Source: Lamellibrachia columna (Eukaryota > Annelida > Polychaeta > Sabellida > Siboglinidae). From it: 64,000 nucleotides of DNA. Location: NCBI GenBank assembly GCA_963662155.1, contig OY759261.1, positions 69,547,169 through 69,611,168 on the forward strand. Reading direction: 5' to 3'. The notes beneath the pieces were generated by a model. That model made no database searches. It worked only from the letters and a program-made list of their open reading frames with translations, and was not told the DNA's origin. Positions 43,623 through 64,000 of the stretch are shown one piece after another (positions within the stretch are counted from its first letter, which is position 1; every line of letters starts with the position of its first letter). The position numbers and the translations under genes were made by a program.

Positions 43623-45920
43623 TCAATACACACATATGTTTATGCAAAAACATTACCAAAACATAATTCCTATTGCCTACTTGAAACCATATAATTACTT
43701 GAGTTAAAATAAATTAGGATGTGTTCACGCTGTTCTCAGTTCACACACCACCGATATGACACACACATGGGTGTTTCATATCGCCAGTGTGTTTAAGGGT
43801 AGAAACCACGGGAAGGTGACAGTGTATTTTCCACCATGAGTGAGTGATTACGCGACAGTTTGTCTGCATGCATGCGTGCAAATGTAGTTGTGTATATTGC
43901 GTGTATGTCTGAATGCATATATATTGAAATTGTATTTATTTATAAAACTCATGAAACAACCAATGCTACATCTAAAGAAGTGTCACTGTCACAAATGTAA
44001 TATTATGCATATCTGTTGAACTTTAATAATTTTTTCTACAGAACTCATGAACCAATTAAACAACAATGCTACATGGAAGAAATGACAGGTGGTGTGCAAT
44101 ACTGCCACTGTGAAATGGCTTCCTTTTAATGTTGCATTAGCATCAGTCACAAATATCACACTTAACAGATTATATGAACAGCTTAAAGTCAGTCAGGATG
44201 GGATCCACACATGCCTAAACTATGGAGCCTTAGTATAGAAGCCAAGTAAAGAACATCACTAATTATATTGGGAACCCTGTACCATTGACTAACAGGCAAA
44301 CAATACAATCTGGTAATCACAGTGGCCAGGTGGTGCTATGAACAAGTGTGGACAAATTATAAAACAGTAATTTAACTAGTGTTAATGTACTACGTATAAT
44401 AACTCCAAATGGAAAAAGTATATGAAAGAAGGATAAAACATTATAATAATAATATGCACACAACATTAAAATAATTATTAGTGTAACGTCTTGGTAATTA
44501 AAACATACATGGAAAGTGACACACATTCAAGTTATCACCCGTAATCTAGATTATAATGTTGTGTCTTTAAATGTTTCTTAAATGAGTCTTACATTTTTTT
44601 TTTCAGAAAAATCTTTTTTACATAACTCTTAGCTGAATAGTTTCGCTGGTCTAACTGTCAATGTCAAGAAGATATTTTTACCATGAGAGTTTTCGGTTAT
44701 ATTTTAACTGAATTAACCGGTTTAACTGAAATCGCTTACGCTTGATCCACCAGCGAACTTGTCAATGTCAAGATGATATTTTACCATGAGAGTTTTCAGT
44801 TATATTTTAACTGAATTAACTGGTTTAACTGAAATCGCTTGCGCTTGATCCACCAGCGAAGTTTGGGGTCGATGGCCGCATATGGTCGTTGTAGATGCTC
44901 AACGATTTTGTCACATTTCGCCTCTGATGTGACTTTCGAATTTTGAACTAATAGCAAATTGGTCAATATTTCGGACATGCAAGTCTTAATGATCATTAGC
45001 CATATTCAAACGATACGATGTTTACTATAGCATAGACATAGTATATGGTCAAATGTCACAATTGTTATTCGAGAAGATAATTCAATCAAACGTTTAATAC
45101 AAAATATTTTTTCGCAAACAATGTATAGAATGATAATAAAATGTACGCAAATGAAACGTCAGTCAAGCACATGTAATGAAATAAACCACACATATGCAAC
45201 ACGAACAATGTACGTCTCACCACTCCGAATATTGCCGAGCGACTGACCAATCTAGGGTTAAGACCACAGTTGACCTTCCTGACCTCCGAATGTAGGGCTT
45301 ATTAAATTGCGATATGTGATTTTAAAGAATTCATATGATGTGACTTAAGTGCAGTTGAGCAGGCATATTCACAGGTTTGTTTGTAGAAGCTATTGGCTGT
45401 GAAATGGTGCATTTTTTTGAGAGTTTAATAGGCGGAGGGTTTTATGGGAATTTTTCTGCTATGGGCCTCGTGGGCGCATGAATACATAGCTATTTTTGTC
45501 AAAATTGATGGGCATCGTACGTCGGGGCGTTTTAAAAGAGCTGGAGGTATGTGATTTTGATAAAACTTGGTCAGCATGTCAATGAGATAATGGCAGTTGT
45601 TGTGAAAAAGTTTCAGAATTTTTATTCGTCACGTTTTCTTATAATCAGATAAAAAGTTAACATGGCCACCAATGCAATTCTCAACTGTGGTCTGACTCCT
45701 CTAGAATCCCCCCACAATCCACTTTGCCCTGTACACTGACAGTCAGTGTCACACTGACACTGTCAGTGACACAGATACAGTGACTCGACGGCACTGCCAC
45801 TGGCCATTGCTGTTACCCAGTCAATGGGCGTTGCCTATTTTTTAGAATGGGGCACGACATTGTGTCGAGAATGGGTGGACCGTTGGTTAGCGTTTAGTGG
45901 GTGCTTCTTTTCTTCTTCCG
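43623..45920. other. Intergenic DNA with a ~104-bp duplication
   Basis: No gene recognised. A block starting CTGTCAATGTCAAGAAGATA at 44655 and running through GCTTGATCCACCAGCGAA is repeated at about 44757-44861. Confidence 0.55.
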
Positions 45921-46062
45921 GGGCGCGGTGGTCGAGCGTCGGACTTTCGGTCTAGGGGACCGGGGTTCAAAACCACCTGCTGTCGTTTTGAAGCGTAGGC
46001 AACTTCGTTTACCCTACTTTGCCTGTGTCTTTCGGAAGAGATAGTAAAAGCCGTTGGTCCCT
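45921..46062 (+). mobile_element. tRNA-derived SINE (second family)
   Basis: tRNA-like head GCGCGGTGGTCGAGCGTCGG (A box) and GGGGTTCAAAACC (B box), then a body with GGCAACTTCGTTTACCC and GTGTCTTTCGGAAGAGATAG plus TAAAAGCCGTTGGTCC, shared with the SINE at 22076-22222. Confidence 0.8.
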
Positions 46063-46242
46063 TGATTCGATCCCTTCTATCTGGTGCCTATGCTGGGGAA
46101 GTAGATCCCACACAGGGAAATGGAAAATACCTGCTGTTGACTCATTAATTCTGGAGAAGGAAAACTCTGAAAATAAACCACTCCTGTATTAGTTCTAAAG
46201 AAACTAAAATCTGTTGGTCCCGTAATTCTACCTGGTATCTGC

Positions 46243-46665
46243 ACCCCCGACTCCCATGTCTCACAGTTACTGAAGTAGGTACCCCCCCCCCCCCCGACTC
46301 CCATGTCTCCGCGGTGACTGAGGTAGGCACCCCAACTCCCATGGTTACTGAGGTAGTCACCCCCGACTCCCATGTCACCATGGTTACTGAGGTAGGCATC
46401 CCCCAACTCCCATTTCTCCATGGTTAATGGGGTATAGGCAACGCCCGACTCCCATGGTTACTGAGGTAGGCACCCCCCGACTCCCATGTCTCCACAGTTA
46501 CTGAGTTAGGCATCCCCCGACACCCATGTCTCCACGGTTACTGAGGTAGGCACCCCCGTCTCCACGGTTACTGTGGTAGGCATCCCACGACTCCCTTGTC
46601 TTCACAGTTACTGAGGTAGGCACCCCCAGACTTCGATGTCTCCATGGTTACTGAGGTAGGCAGAG
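46243..46665 (+). repeat. ~36-40-bp minisatellite, about 11 units
   Basis: Units of the form CTCCCATGTCTCCACGGTTA followed by CTGAGGTAGGCACCCCCGA, with length variation and a poly(C) run near 46280. Minus-strand frames through it are repeat artefacts. Confidence 0.9.
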
Positions 46666-46669
46666 GGCT

Positions 46670-49110
46670 CGCGAAAGTCAGACACGCCATTTCGTCGAGA
46701 TTAGGGGCTTCATAAATATAAAAATCAAAACAGAATAATGTATTTATATAGTGCCAATTCCCTCTTTGTGGATCAAAATACAAATAAAAAAAAAAGTGGC
46801 AGGTCTGGTATCATTTTCTCTCATAAAATTATTATATTAACACTTCGTAGATTGTTACCAACATTTCATGCTGGGAAAACCAAAAATATTAAAAATAATA
46901 TATTTTATTTGACATAGCGCTATATCCAATACTGTTTGTGGTGCTTCACAGCATACAAACAAATTAATGACATGATCTAAAATTGTTTTAAAATAAAAAA
47001 ATTAGCAATATAATAAAATAATTAACGAATAAATAAATATATATACATAAATAATCAAATAACTAAATATATATATATATATATACATAAATAATAATAA
47101 AAATATATAAATCAAATAGTCAAATTAAGCTGTACAAAGTTTTAAAATAATGTATTGTGCGATTTTCCAGCAATATTCAGCCACTTTTGTAAAATACTGT
47201 TATTGTTGCAAAAAACAGTCGGGTCACGATTTCCACACTGGGTACGCCATGTCTGTGCTTAATGGTGCTGCTTTCTTCAGCTACTGTCTCTGGTCACTTA
47301 GAGGCTACTTCTGGATGACGTCTGAGCCGTGAACCAGCTCATAAAAAATCAACCGTTGATGATATTTCAGTGGTTTTCAGCCACGTGCGTTTGGTGTGGC
47401 ACTAATCAGGAATGTTTGATCTAGATTAGGATTTCATAGGTTCCAAATCCTAAGTGGCGTACACCTGTAAGTCTAGTAACATAAATCCATAAGACTCACA
47501 AATGAACTGATTTGATTATCTATGTCAATTGGCTTCCAGTGCACGCCCAACAGGAACTTGTTGTGTCAACTAGTATAATATACTAATAATAGAGCTAAAT
47601 ATATGAGTTGCTCTTCCGATGTGTTTTGAATGATCAATTATTTGCAGGTAATATCACAAACATGGGCCATGTCCCGTAATACAAAAAAAGCCCAGCTCTG
47701 AACCCACAGAATTGTAAGGAATGTCTCTCATGCCCATGAGACTCACATTTTGGAATTTTTTTAGACTTGTGGGTAAACTATGAGTTGAGCTCTATGGGGT
47801 TTTGCAGATAGTACAAATAAACCAGGGAATTTATGTAATATCTTTAGCCAGAAGGGTACCGGGTACTATTCTTTCCAGAGAATTATGAGTGTACTCTTCA
47901 TACAGAGAGAGAGATGTGCTAGCTTAAGCCAGTTTCGACTCAGCTTAGCCTACTGGGTTGGAGAATCACGACGACTGGAGAGAATCCTAGCTAGTGCAAT
48001 GCCACACTAATTGCCAGTAGCTGGTAGAGTTAGGTAGACACATCCAATGTAGTTGAGTCCAACATGGACATTTCTACTCGTGTCGTTTGCTATCCTTCAC
48101 AAGAGGGAGTCTATGATATGAACACACACAGTCTTAACTAATACATCCAGATATTGATACAAATATATGTTTTATTAAGTTTATATCTTCTGATGATACA
48201 TCATCATTCAACAGTTTCCCAGAAAGTTCTGAAATAGTATGTGTACAAACATTATTGTATATAGCTTTTAATTAGTTTTAGTTAAGTGCAGCACAAACTG
48301 TGCTTGTGGGCATTAATTTATACTGGGATGGAATGTTAATGTATGTATATATTATACTGTGTTGTAAAAGTAGAATGTGTCGAGGCTAAACTTTATATAG
48401 TTATACAGTGCCTACAGTGCCTAAGTCAGTATGGTAGCTACTTAGTTATAGCTAATTGTGGATCTCAACCTTGCACTGCTTACACGTCTCTAGTCTTGTT
48501 GCTTGTAAAGGAACATGTGTGGTCTTTGCTTATTAGCAAAATCCCAGCCACATTTGTTTGTATATTTGTCTGATATAATGATGCAAATAAAATTTGTATG
48601 AAGATAGCTATCATTTTGGTATATTTCAATTTGTTGTATTTTTTATATACAGCATATGAAACAGCGTAGTGGAAATACAAGAATTTGTAGTGTTCGTTTC
48701 ACTGTGCCATGATTCTGTTTTGTTAGTCGCTGTTAGGTTTCACCCCGGTGACATTCTGAAGCTATGCTAAATTACAACAGAACAAATTCCTCAAGTGTAG
48801 CAATATCAATATCATTAGATGAGCTATATAATCTAAAATAATGCAATTTAGATCAAGAAAAGCAATACATATTTTGATTACCTGTGACTGGGGAGCTTCC
48901 TAAAATGCACCAGGTCTGAACACAAGGTTGAGCTCCATAATTTCATGAATATAACAAGTAATACAAATATGTAGGTTTTCAGACTGCATTGGCTGTACGT
49001 GTTTGATCATGCTTAAAAATCCAGGACTGGGACACGTTTACAGGCATTAACGATAATACACATTATTTAATATTCATGTCATGTGAATATTAAATATTTT
49101 TTGAGCAATT
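46670..49110. other. AT-rich intergenic DNA, nothing recognised
   Basis: Contains (AT)n runs around 47030-47110. No gene, domain or structured repeat identified. Confidence 0.5.
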
Positions 49111-49117
49111 GTGGTTG

Positions 49118-49425
49118 TAGCGCTGCTGTGTGTGGCTGCTGTGTGCGGCTGCTGTGGGCGGCTGCTGTGTGCGGCTGCTGTGGGCGGCTGCTGTGGGCGG
49201 CTGCTGTGTGCGGCTGCTGTGTTCGGCTGCTGTGTGCGGCTGCTGTGTGCGGCTGCTGTGTGCGGCTGCTGTGGGCGGCTGCTGTGTGCGGCTGCTGTGG
49301 GCGGCTGCTGTGTGCGGCTGCTGTGGGCGGCTGCTGTGTGCGGCTGCTGTGGGCGGCTGCTGTGGGCGGCTGCTGTGGGCGGCTGCTGTGTGCGGCTGCT
49401 GTGGGCGGCTGCTGTGTGCGGCTGC
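49118..49425 (+). repeat. ~23 x 13-bp GC-rich minisatellite
   Basis: CGGCTGCTGTGTG and CGGCTGCTGTGGG units alternate with a 13-bp period. Because 13 is not a multiple of three and no frame meets a stop, every frame reads a 13-residue periodic peptide; none is likely to be a real protein. Confidence 0.95.
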
Positions 49426-49594
49426 TCCCGGTCTGACTGTTATCGTCATTTAACAACGTTCTCAGATTCTGGATTGTCTACGCACTGTGTGTTATATATC
49501 GTGAATGTACAGAGAGTACAACTGGAAGGTCTGTGACTTGCTTGTGTTTTTAATAATACGTTTTACATTGACTTTTAAACTGGCCTTTATTCTA

Positions 49595-52520
49595 AGGCGT
49601 GGCTGCCGCTATCAACTTCAACCGGTTTGAACTAAACATCCATGCGCTACCAAACTCACAGTACCGGAACATTGCCTGCTTGGGGTAGCGACCGCTGAAG
49701 CATGTCGCTGTCCAGGACGCTGCTTCTGAATTTAAGGAAATGCATGCAGCCGCCTGGTCACCCGTGGACGGCAACAATAGAAAGACTGCGTTTGTGTCGA
49801 CCACCCACTAGACGTGGCACAAAAGCCGGAATAAGACGATCCAGGCCAATAACCAGGATGGCCAGCAGACGGTGTCATCAGGTCAGTTCTGTGAGCAAAC
49901 AAACTGGTGTCAACAATTCAAACCTGATACAACTGACATCGAGGGGAACTGGGAATTGGTCGTTCATTGCGCGAAGCTCGCCTGACCTTCGTGCGAAATT
50001 CGCCTTGATCAATGTAAGATCCATTCACAACAAGGCGCTGCTCGTGCGTGACTACATCGACGAGCGCGAATTGGACGTCGTCGCCTTGACGGAAACTTGG
50101 CTGGGAGAAGATGAAACGACTGCCGTGTCCGAACTGTGCGGAGATGACTTCACGTTCGTACACCAGCCGCGTGGTGGCGCTCGCCGTGGTGGAGGCGTGG
50201 GAGTTCTGTTTCGGAAAACACTACAACTCGTTTCACGTGCCAATATTGACACCCATGCGAGTGAGACATGTCGCGTTATTTTGCGCAACATCCGCGGCTG
50301 TACCATGCGCGTGATCGTCGTCTACCGACCGCCAACGTCCGATTTCCGCTCCTTCCTGGATGATGTTGGAAAGGTGTTGCTCATCGCCGCGGCCCACCCT
50401 ACTGAGACTGTAGTGTGTGGGGACTTTAACACGCGATATGGCGATCCGACTTGCACTGATGCAACTAACTTGGCCGATTTGCTGGGGACTTCAGGCTTCG
50501 TACAACATGTCAAAGGATCGACCCACGAGAGTGGCAACATTCTCGATCTTGTCATCACGTCGGAAACGTCAGACGTTATTGTCACTGCTGTTAAGCCTAC
50601 AACTATGATCACCGACCACTACGCAATTGAATGCGAACTGTATCAGCCAAAACCAACGCGCCTGAAGCGCCACGTCGATCATCGGAGGTACGCAGCGATT
50701 GACAACAGTCGGTTTGCAGCTGATCTGGCGGCTGCCGATTTCGATGCTCATGAGTTGGACCCGATAGCACTTCTCTATCGTTATGACTATTGCCTACGCA
50801 CTGTCGTTGATGAGCATGCCCCTCTCGTGTCACGGACTATTACGATGAGGCCGATGACCCCATGGCACACCAGTGAACTGGCCGAAGAAAAACGAGCTCT
50901 GCGTCGGGCCGAACGCCATTGGCGACAATCAGGCTTAACAGTTCATCGACAAATATATACGGACCGGCGCAACACTTTCCGGAAATCACTGAGGAAAGCA
51001 CGTTCTGAACACTATCGAGCAGAAATCGAGAAAGCTGGCGGCAACATACGCCTGGTCTACGAAATCGCAAATGCACTTCTGGGTCGAGGCGTATAGACCG
51101 GCCCCTACCCGAAGGGTCAGACGCAACCCACGCGGCACTTGCTACCTTATTCCAGCGAAGCTTCACAGACAAAGTGGATGCGCTGTGTCGTAACCGGTCT
51201 CAGCAGCCAGGCGATGACATGATGACAGAGGTGACTGCTCGTTTAAATTTCTTTGAACCCGCGTTACCATCGGACGTGAAACGGATAGTGCTGGCATCTG
51301 CTGTGAAGTCGTGTGAACTGGACCCACTCCCAACATCGCTCCTGAAGTGTCACATTGATTCTCTGTCTCCGGTCCTGGCCCGTATCATCAACGCCTCTCT
51401 ATCGTCTTCTGTGGGTCCTCCATCAATGAAGCACGCTGTTATAACACCAATACTAACGAAGCGAGGCTCTGACATCAACGTACTCACCAACTACCGCCCT
51501 ATCTCTAACATCACGTTTGTGGCGAAGATAAGTGAGCGTTTCGTTGCGCAACAACTGCAACACTTCATGGACGAGAACGGTATTTACGGAGTATATCAAA
51601 GTGCGTACCGTCCACATCATAGTGCCGAGACAGCGCTTTTGCGTATCCATAACGACGTGGCACAGGCCATAGATAGTCGCCGGGGTGTACTTCTGGTGTT
51701 GTTAGACCTCACTGCGGCATTTGACACCATCGACCACACCATACTGCTGCGACGATTGCGTGGCTACGGATTATGTGGCGACGTACATGCTTGGCTGACA
51801 TCGTATCTGCATAATCGAACAAATGTAGTACGCGTGAAGAGTAGCTTGTCGGAAGTTAATAACATTACGACAGGAGTACCGCAAAGGTCGGTTCTTGGAC
51901 CTATACTTTTTAATGCCTACATTGCTCCTTTAGCGAAACTATTACACCAGCACAACATGCAACACCACCTGTATGCCGACGACACTCAATTGTACGTCAC
52001 TTTCCCACCAACGGACCACACGCAAGCTCTCGCACGCATGGAGGCCTGCATACAGGAAGTGAAAACATGGCTCTGTGACAACGGACTCGTCATGAATGAG
52101 AACAAATCAGAAGCCATAGTTATCCGTTCACCAAGTCTGCGAACTCCTATTACGTTTAGCCGCATCAACATCTGTGGCCAGTTCGTTGACACATCCGCCG
52201 TTATCCGAGATCTTGGATTTGCCATTGACACTCATCTGTCGATGGCATCTCAAGTGTCGAACATATGCCGCAGCGCTTACTATCATCTAGCTCGAATTGC
52301 TAAGATTCGAGACTCACTTACCACCAGCGTTTGCAAAAGTCTGATTCACGGACTAGTAATTTCACGGCTGGACTATGGCAATGCGATGCTATTTTTAATA
52401 ACCGATCACCTCCTGCACCGTCTGGAAATGGTCCAGCGGTCAGCGGCTCGCATTGTCATGCAGATTCGACGGGGTGATCGTCAGTCCTTGACGACTATAC
52501 TAACACAACAACTAATCAGG
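49595..52520 (+). mobile_element. L2/CR1-type non-LTR retrotransposon with endonuclease and RT
   Basis: An APE-type endonuclease region and an RT region in the same orientation, out of frame with each other. The 3' end breaks off after the RIVMQIRRGDRQSLT block (usually followed by a longer C-terminal domain), so it is truncated or rearranged at about 52510. GC content (about 50%) is higher than that of its surroundings. Confidence 0.88.
49702..51096 (+). CDS. APE-type endonuclease ORF of the L2/CR1 element
   Basis: 464 codons. After a basic N-terminal region (residues 1-90) the endonuclease shows FALINVRSIHNK, VVALTETWLGE (catalytic Glu), RRGGGVGVLF, VIVVYRPP, VCGDFNTRYGDP (Asp/Asn pair), GNILDLVIT and ITDHYAIECEL (catalytic Asp-His). 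It ends at a TAG about where the linker to RT begins. The RT continues in another frame, so a single-base deletion near 51093 is likely. It nicks target DNA to prime reverse transcription in intact relatives. Confidence 0.87.
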   Translation: MSLSRTLLLNLRKCMQPPGHPWTATIERLRLCRPPTRRGTKAGIRRSRPITRMASRRCHQVSSVSKQTGVNNSNLIQLTSRGTGNWSFIARSSPDLRAKFALINVRSIHNKALLVRDYIDERELDVVALTETWLGEDETTAVSELCGDDFTFVHQPRGGARRGGGVGVLFRKTLQLVSRANIDTHASETCRVILRNIRGCTMRVIVVYRPPTSDFRSFLDDVGKVLLIAAAHPTETVVCGDFNTRYGDPTCTDATNLADLLGTSGFVQHVKGSTHESGNILDLVITSETSDVIVTAVKPTTMITDHYAIECELYQPKPTRLKRHVDHRRYAAIDNSRFAADLAAADFDAHELDPIALLYRYDYCLRTVVDEHAPLVSRTITMRPMTPWHTSELAEEKRALRRAERHWRQSGLTVHRQIYTDRRNTFRKSLRKARSEHYRAEIEKAGGNIRLVYEIANALLGRGV

Positions 52521-52589
52521 TGGAGTGTCTTGTGGAAGTGTCTTGTTACATCACCCCTTATTCTGACTGCATATGGCCCAATCTGGTGA
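51174..52589 (+). CDS. Reverse transcriptase ORF of the L2/CR1 element, 3'-truncated
   Basis: The in-frame sequence is open from about 51093; the first ATG is at 51174. Motifs are NYRPISNITFVAKISERFVA, YRPHHSAETALLRIHND, VLLDLTAAFDTIDHTILL (motif A), [13 protein letters not shown] (motif B, with Arg where Gly is usual) and HLYADDTQLYV (motif C). The last about 25 residues are unrelated to the family, so the C-terminal domain is lost. Probably inactive. Confidence 0.86.
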   Translation: MDALCRNRSQQPGDDMMTEVTARLNFFEPALPSDVKRIVLASAVKSCELDPLPTSLLKCHIDSLSPVLARIINASLSSSVGPPSMKHAVITPILTKRGSDINVLTNYRPISNITFVAKISERFVAQQLQHFMDENGIYGVYQSAYRPHHSAETALLRIHNDVAQAIDSRRGVLLVLLDLTAAFDTIDHTILLRRLRGYGLCGDVHAWLTSYLHNRTNVVRVKSSLSEVNNITTGVPQRSVLGPILFNAYIAPLAKLLHQHNMQHHLYADDTQLYVTFPPTDHTQALARMEACIQEVKTWLCDNGLVMNENKSEAIVIRSPSLRTPITFSRINICGQFVDTSAVIRDLGFAIDTHLSMASQVSNICRSAYYHLARIAKIRDSLTTSVCKSLIHGLVISRLDYGNAMLFLITDHLLHRLEMVQRSAARIVMQIRRGDRQSLTTILTQQLIRWSVLWKCLVTSPLILTAYGPIW

Positions 52590-53167
52590 CAAATCTGATA
52601 AAATAATGATCAAGTGTGTTAACTGTACCCATTTTATTAGTATTTTTTATTAAGAATCACATTTTGTATAAAATCCATATTGTAGTACGCAGTATTTCAG
52701 ACGATCACAGAATAGTGGTTGGTACCCAACAACAGCATCACATTTACATACATGCCAACTCTGAGTGCTGCACATCTGTAAGACTGGTAACAGAAATCTG
52801 TAAGACCTGCAAATAAACCCATACCATTATCAATGTCTGCTGTGTACGTTCAAAGAGCTAGCTGTGCAAACTGGGATATATTGATTGAATCTCATCACAC
52901 AGATTGTGCACAGATAAAATATTTGCAAGATATCCTGTAATACAAAATAGTCTTGCTAAAGATGCACAAAACCGTATGGAATACCAGTATGTCTCCTACT
53001 CCCATAGAATCGTCAAATGTGTTTAGAAGATCTAATTCCAATCTTAACTATGCTACAAACAATAGCATGAAATTGTCATTGACAGATTCGGCGAACCATG
53101 GCAATGTGGCATGGTCTAGTGAATTTCATACAAGCATGCAGCTGGCATGTTGTGGGCCATACTTAAC
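52590..53167. other. 3' flank between the L2/CR1 element and EHHADH
   Basis: No gene recognised. Confidence 0.5.
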
Positions 53168-53173
53168 TTTATT
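53168..53173 (-). terminator. EHHADH poly(A) signal (AATAAA on the minus strand)
   Basis: TTTATT on the plus strand, 41 bp beyond the EHHADH stop codon, followed in the minus direction by AT-rich sequence. The 3' UTR would be short. Confidence 0.5.
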
Positions 53174-53213
53174 TGTGTGTTTTACATGCCCACTAATCTA
53201 CAACCCATTTTAC

Positions 53214-63790
<10,577 letters not shown>

Positions 63791-63829
63791 CCAATTTATA
63801 CCATGCACTTCTAACAATTGTTACTCAGA

Positions 63830-64000
63830 AAGCATTACACTTTGCCCCCAGCAGACCTGTTAATGGAAACACCATTTTAACTTCTATTGAAGCATTCAGC
63901 CATGCTACAATTACTGCATGAAAGTTATTCATTCTCATAATTCCACCACTGGAATCCCACCGCTGTCTGAAACTGGGGCAATATGGAGTAAATGAAATTG
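63830..64000 (-). mobile_element. SINE fragment (family of 9857-10128), runs off the window
   Basis: On the minus strand the body resembles the SINE in DCTN2 intron 4: GGTGGAATTATGAGAATGAA, GGCTGAATGCTTC, then GGTCTGCTGGGGGCAAAGTG. The tRNA-like head would lie beyond 64000. Confidence 0.6.

Noticed and set aside
49079..49536. Five overlapping frames of 107-141 codons
   Set aside because: All arise from the 13-bp repeat, which lacks stops in any frame.

Overview
This window is nuclear DNA from an animal, most likely an AT-rich marine invertebrate. The signs are two conserved animal genes split into many small exons with GT...AG introns and AATAAA signals, plus a dense load of CR1/L2-like and RTE-like non-LTR retrotransposons, a BEL/Pao LTR element, tRNA-derived SINEs and DNA transposons. 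The sequence alone does not settle the phylum. A mollusc, brachiopod, lancelet or similar would all fit. There are no prokaryotic operons, CRISPR arrays or rRNA genes.

Left part (2.9-19 kb): a complete plus-strand DCTN2 gene for dynactin subunit 2 (dynamitin). It has 13 coding exons with consistent phases, 408 codons and a poly(A) signal at 18949. Its introns hold a 2.47-kb inverted-repeat DNA element, SINEs, MITEs, several minisatellites, a sense copy of a CR1/L2-like retrotransposon (16.3-18.0 kb) and an antisense fragment of the same family. Exon 4 ends inside a 12 x 30 bp tandem array that repeats the exon end together with its 5' splice site.

Middle part (19-37.4 kb): nested mobile DNA. 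A decayed antisense RTE-like reverse transcriptase lies beside an antisense BEL/Pao element. The Pao element is split by a 14.3-kb insertion (22311-36621) with inverted CCCAGCAAACACA ends and an apparent 2-bp target duplication. Inside the insertion are about 34 tandem ~274-bp copies of its own terminal sequence, a 130-bp inverted counterpart array at the right end, and a decayed spliced gene with its own poly(A) signal and a (DEHDHS)n repeat.

Right-middle part (37.4-53 kb): mostly intergenic repeats, with a second copy of the CR1/L2-like element whose RT frame is open (42.0-43.6 kb), an SGNH-like fragment, a tRNA-SINE, minisatellites, and an L2/CR1-type element with endonuclease and RT (49.6-52.5 kb) carrying one frameshift.

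Right part (53.2-64 kb): the C-terminal half of a minus-strand peroxisomal bifunctional enzyme gene (EHHADH). It has nine exons, 345 residues, a C-terminal SKI peroxisomal signal and one inferred GC-AG intron. The 5' half lies beyond the window. The first exon seen here is preceded by about 20 tandem copies of its own 3' splice site, a mirror image of the DCTN2 donor array. A 2.7-kb foldback palindrome sits in one of its introns.
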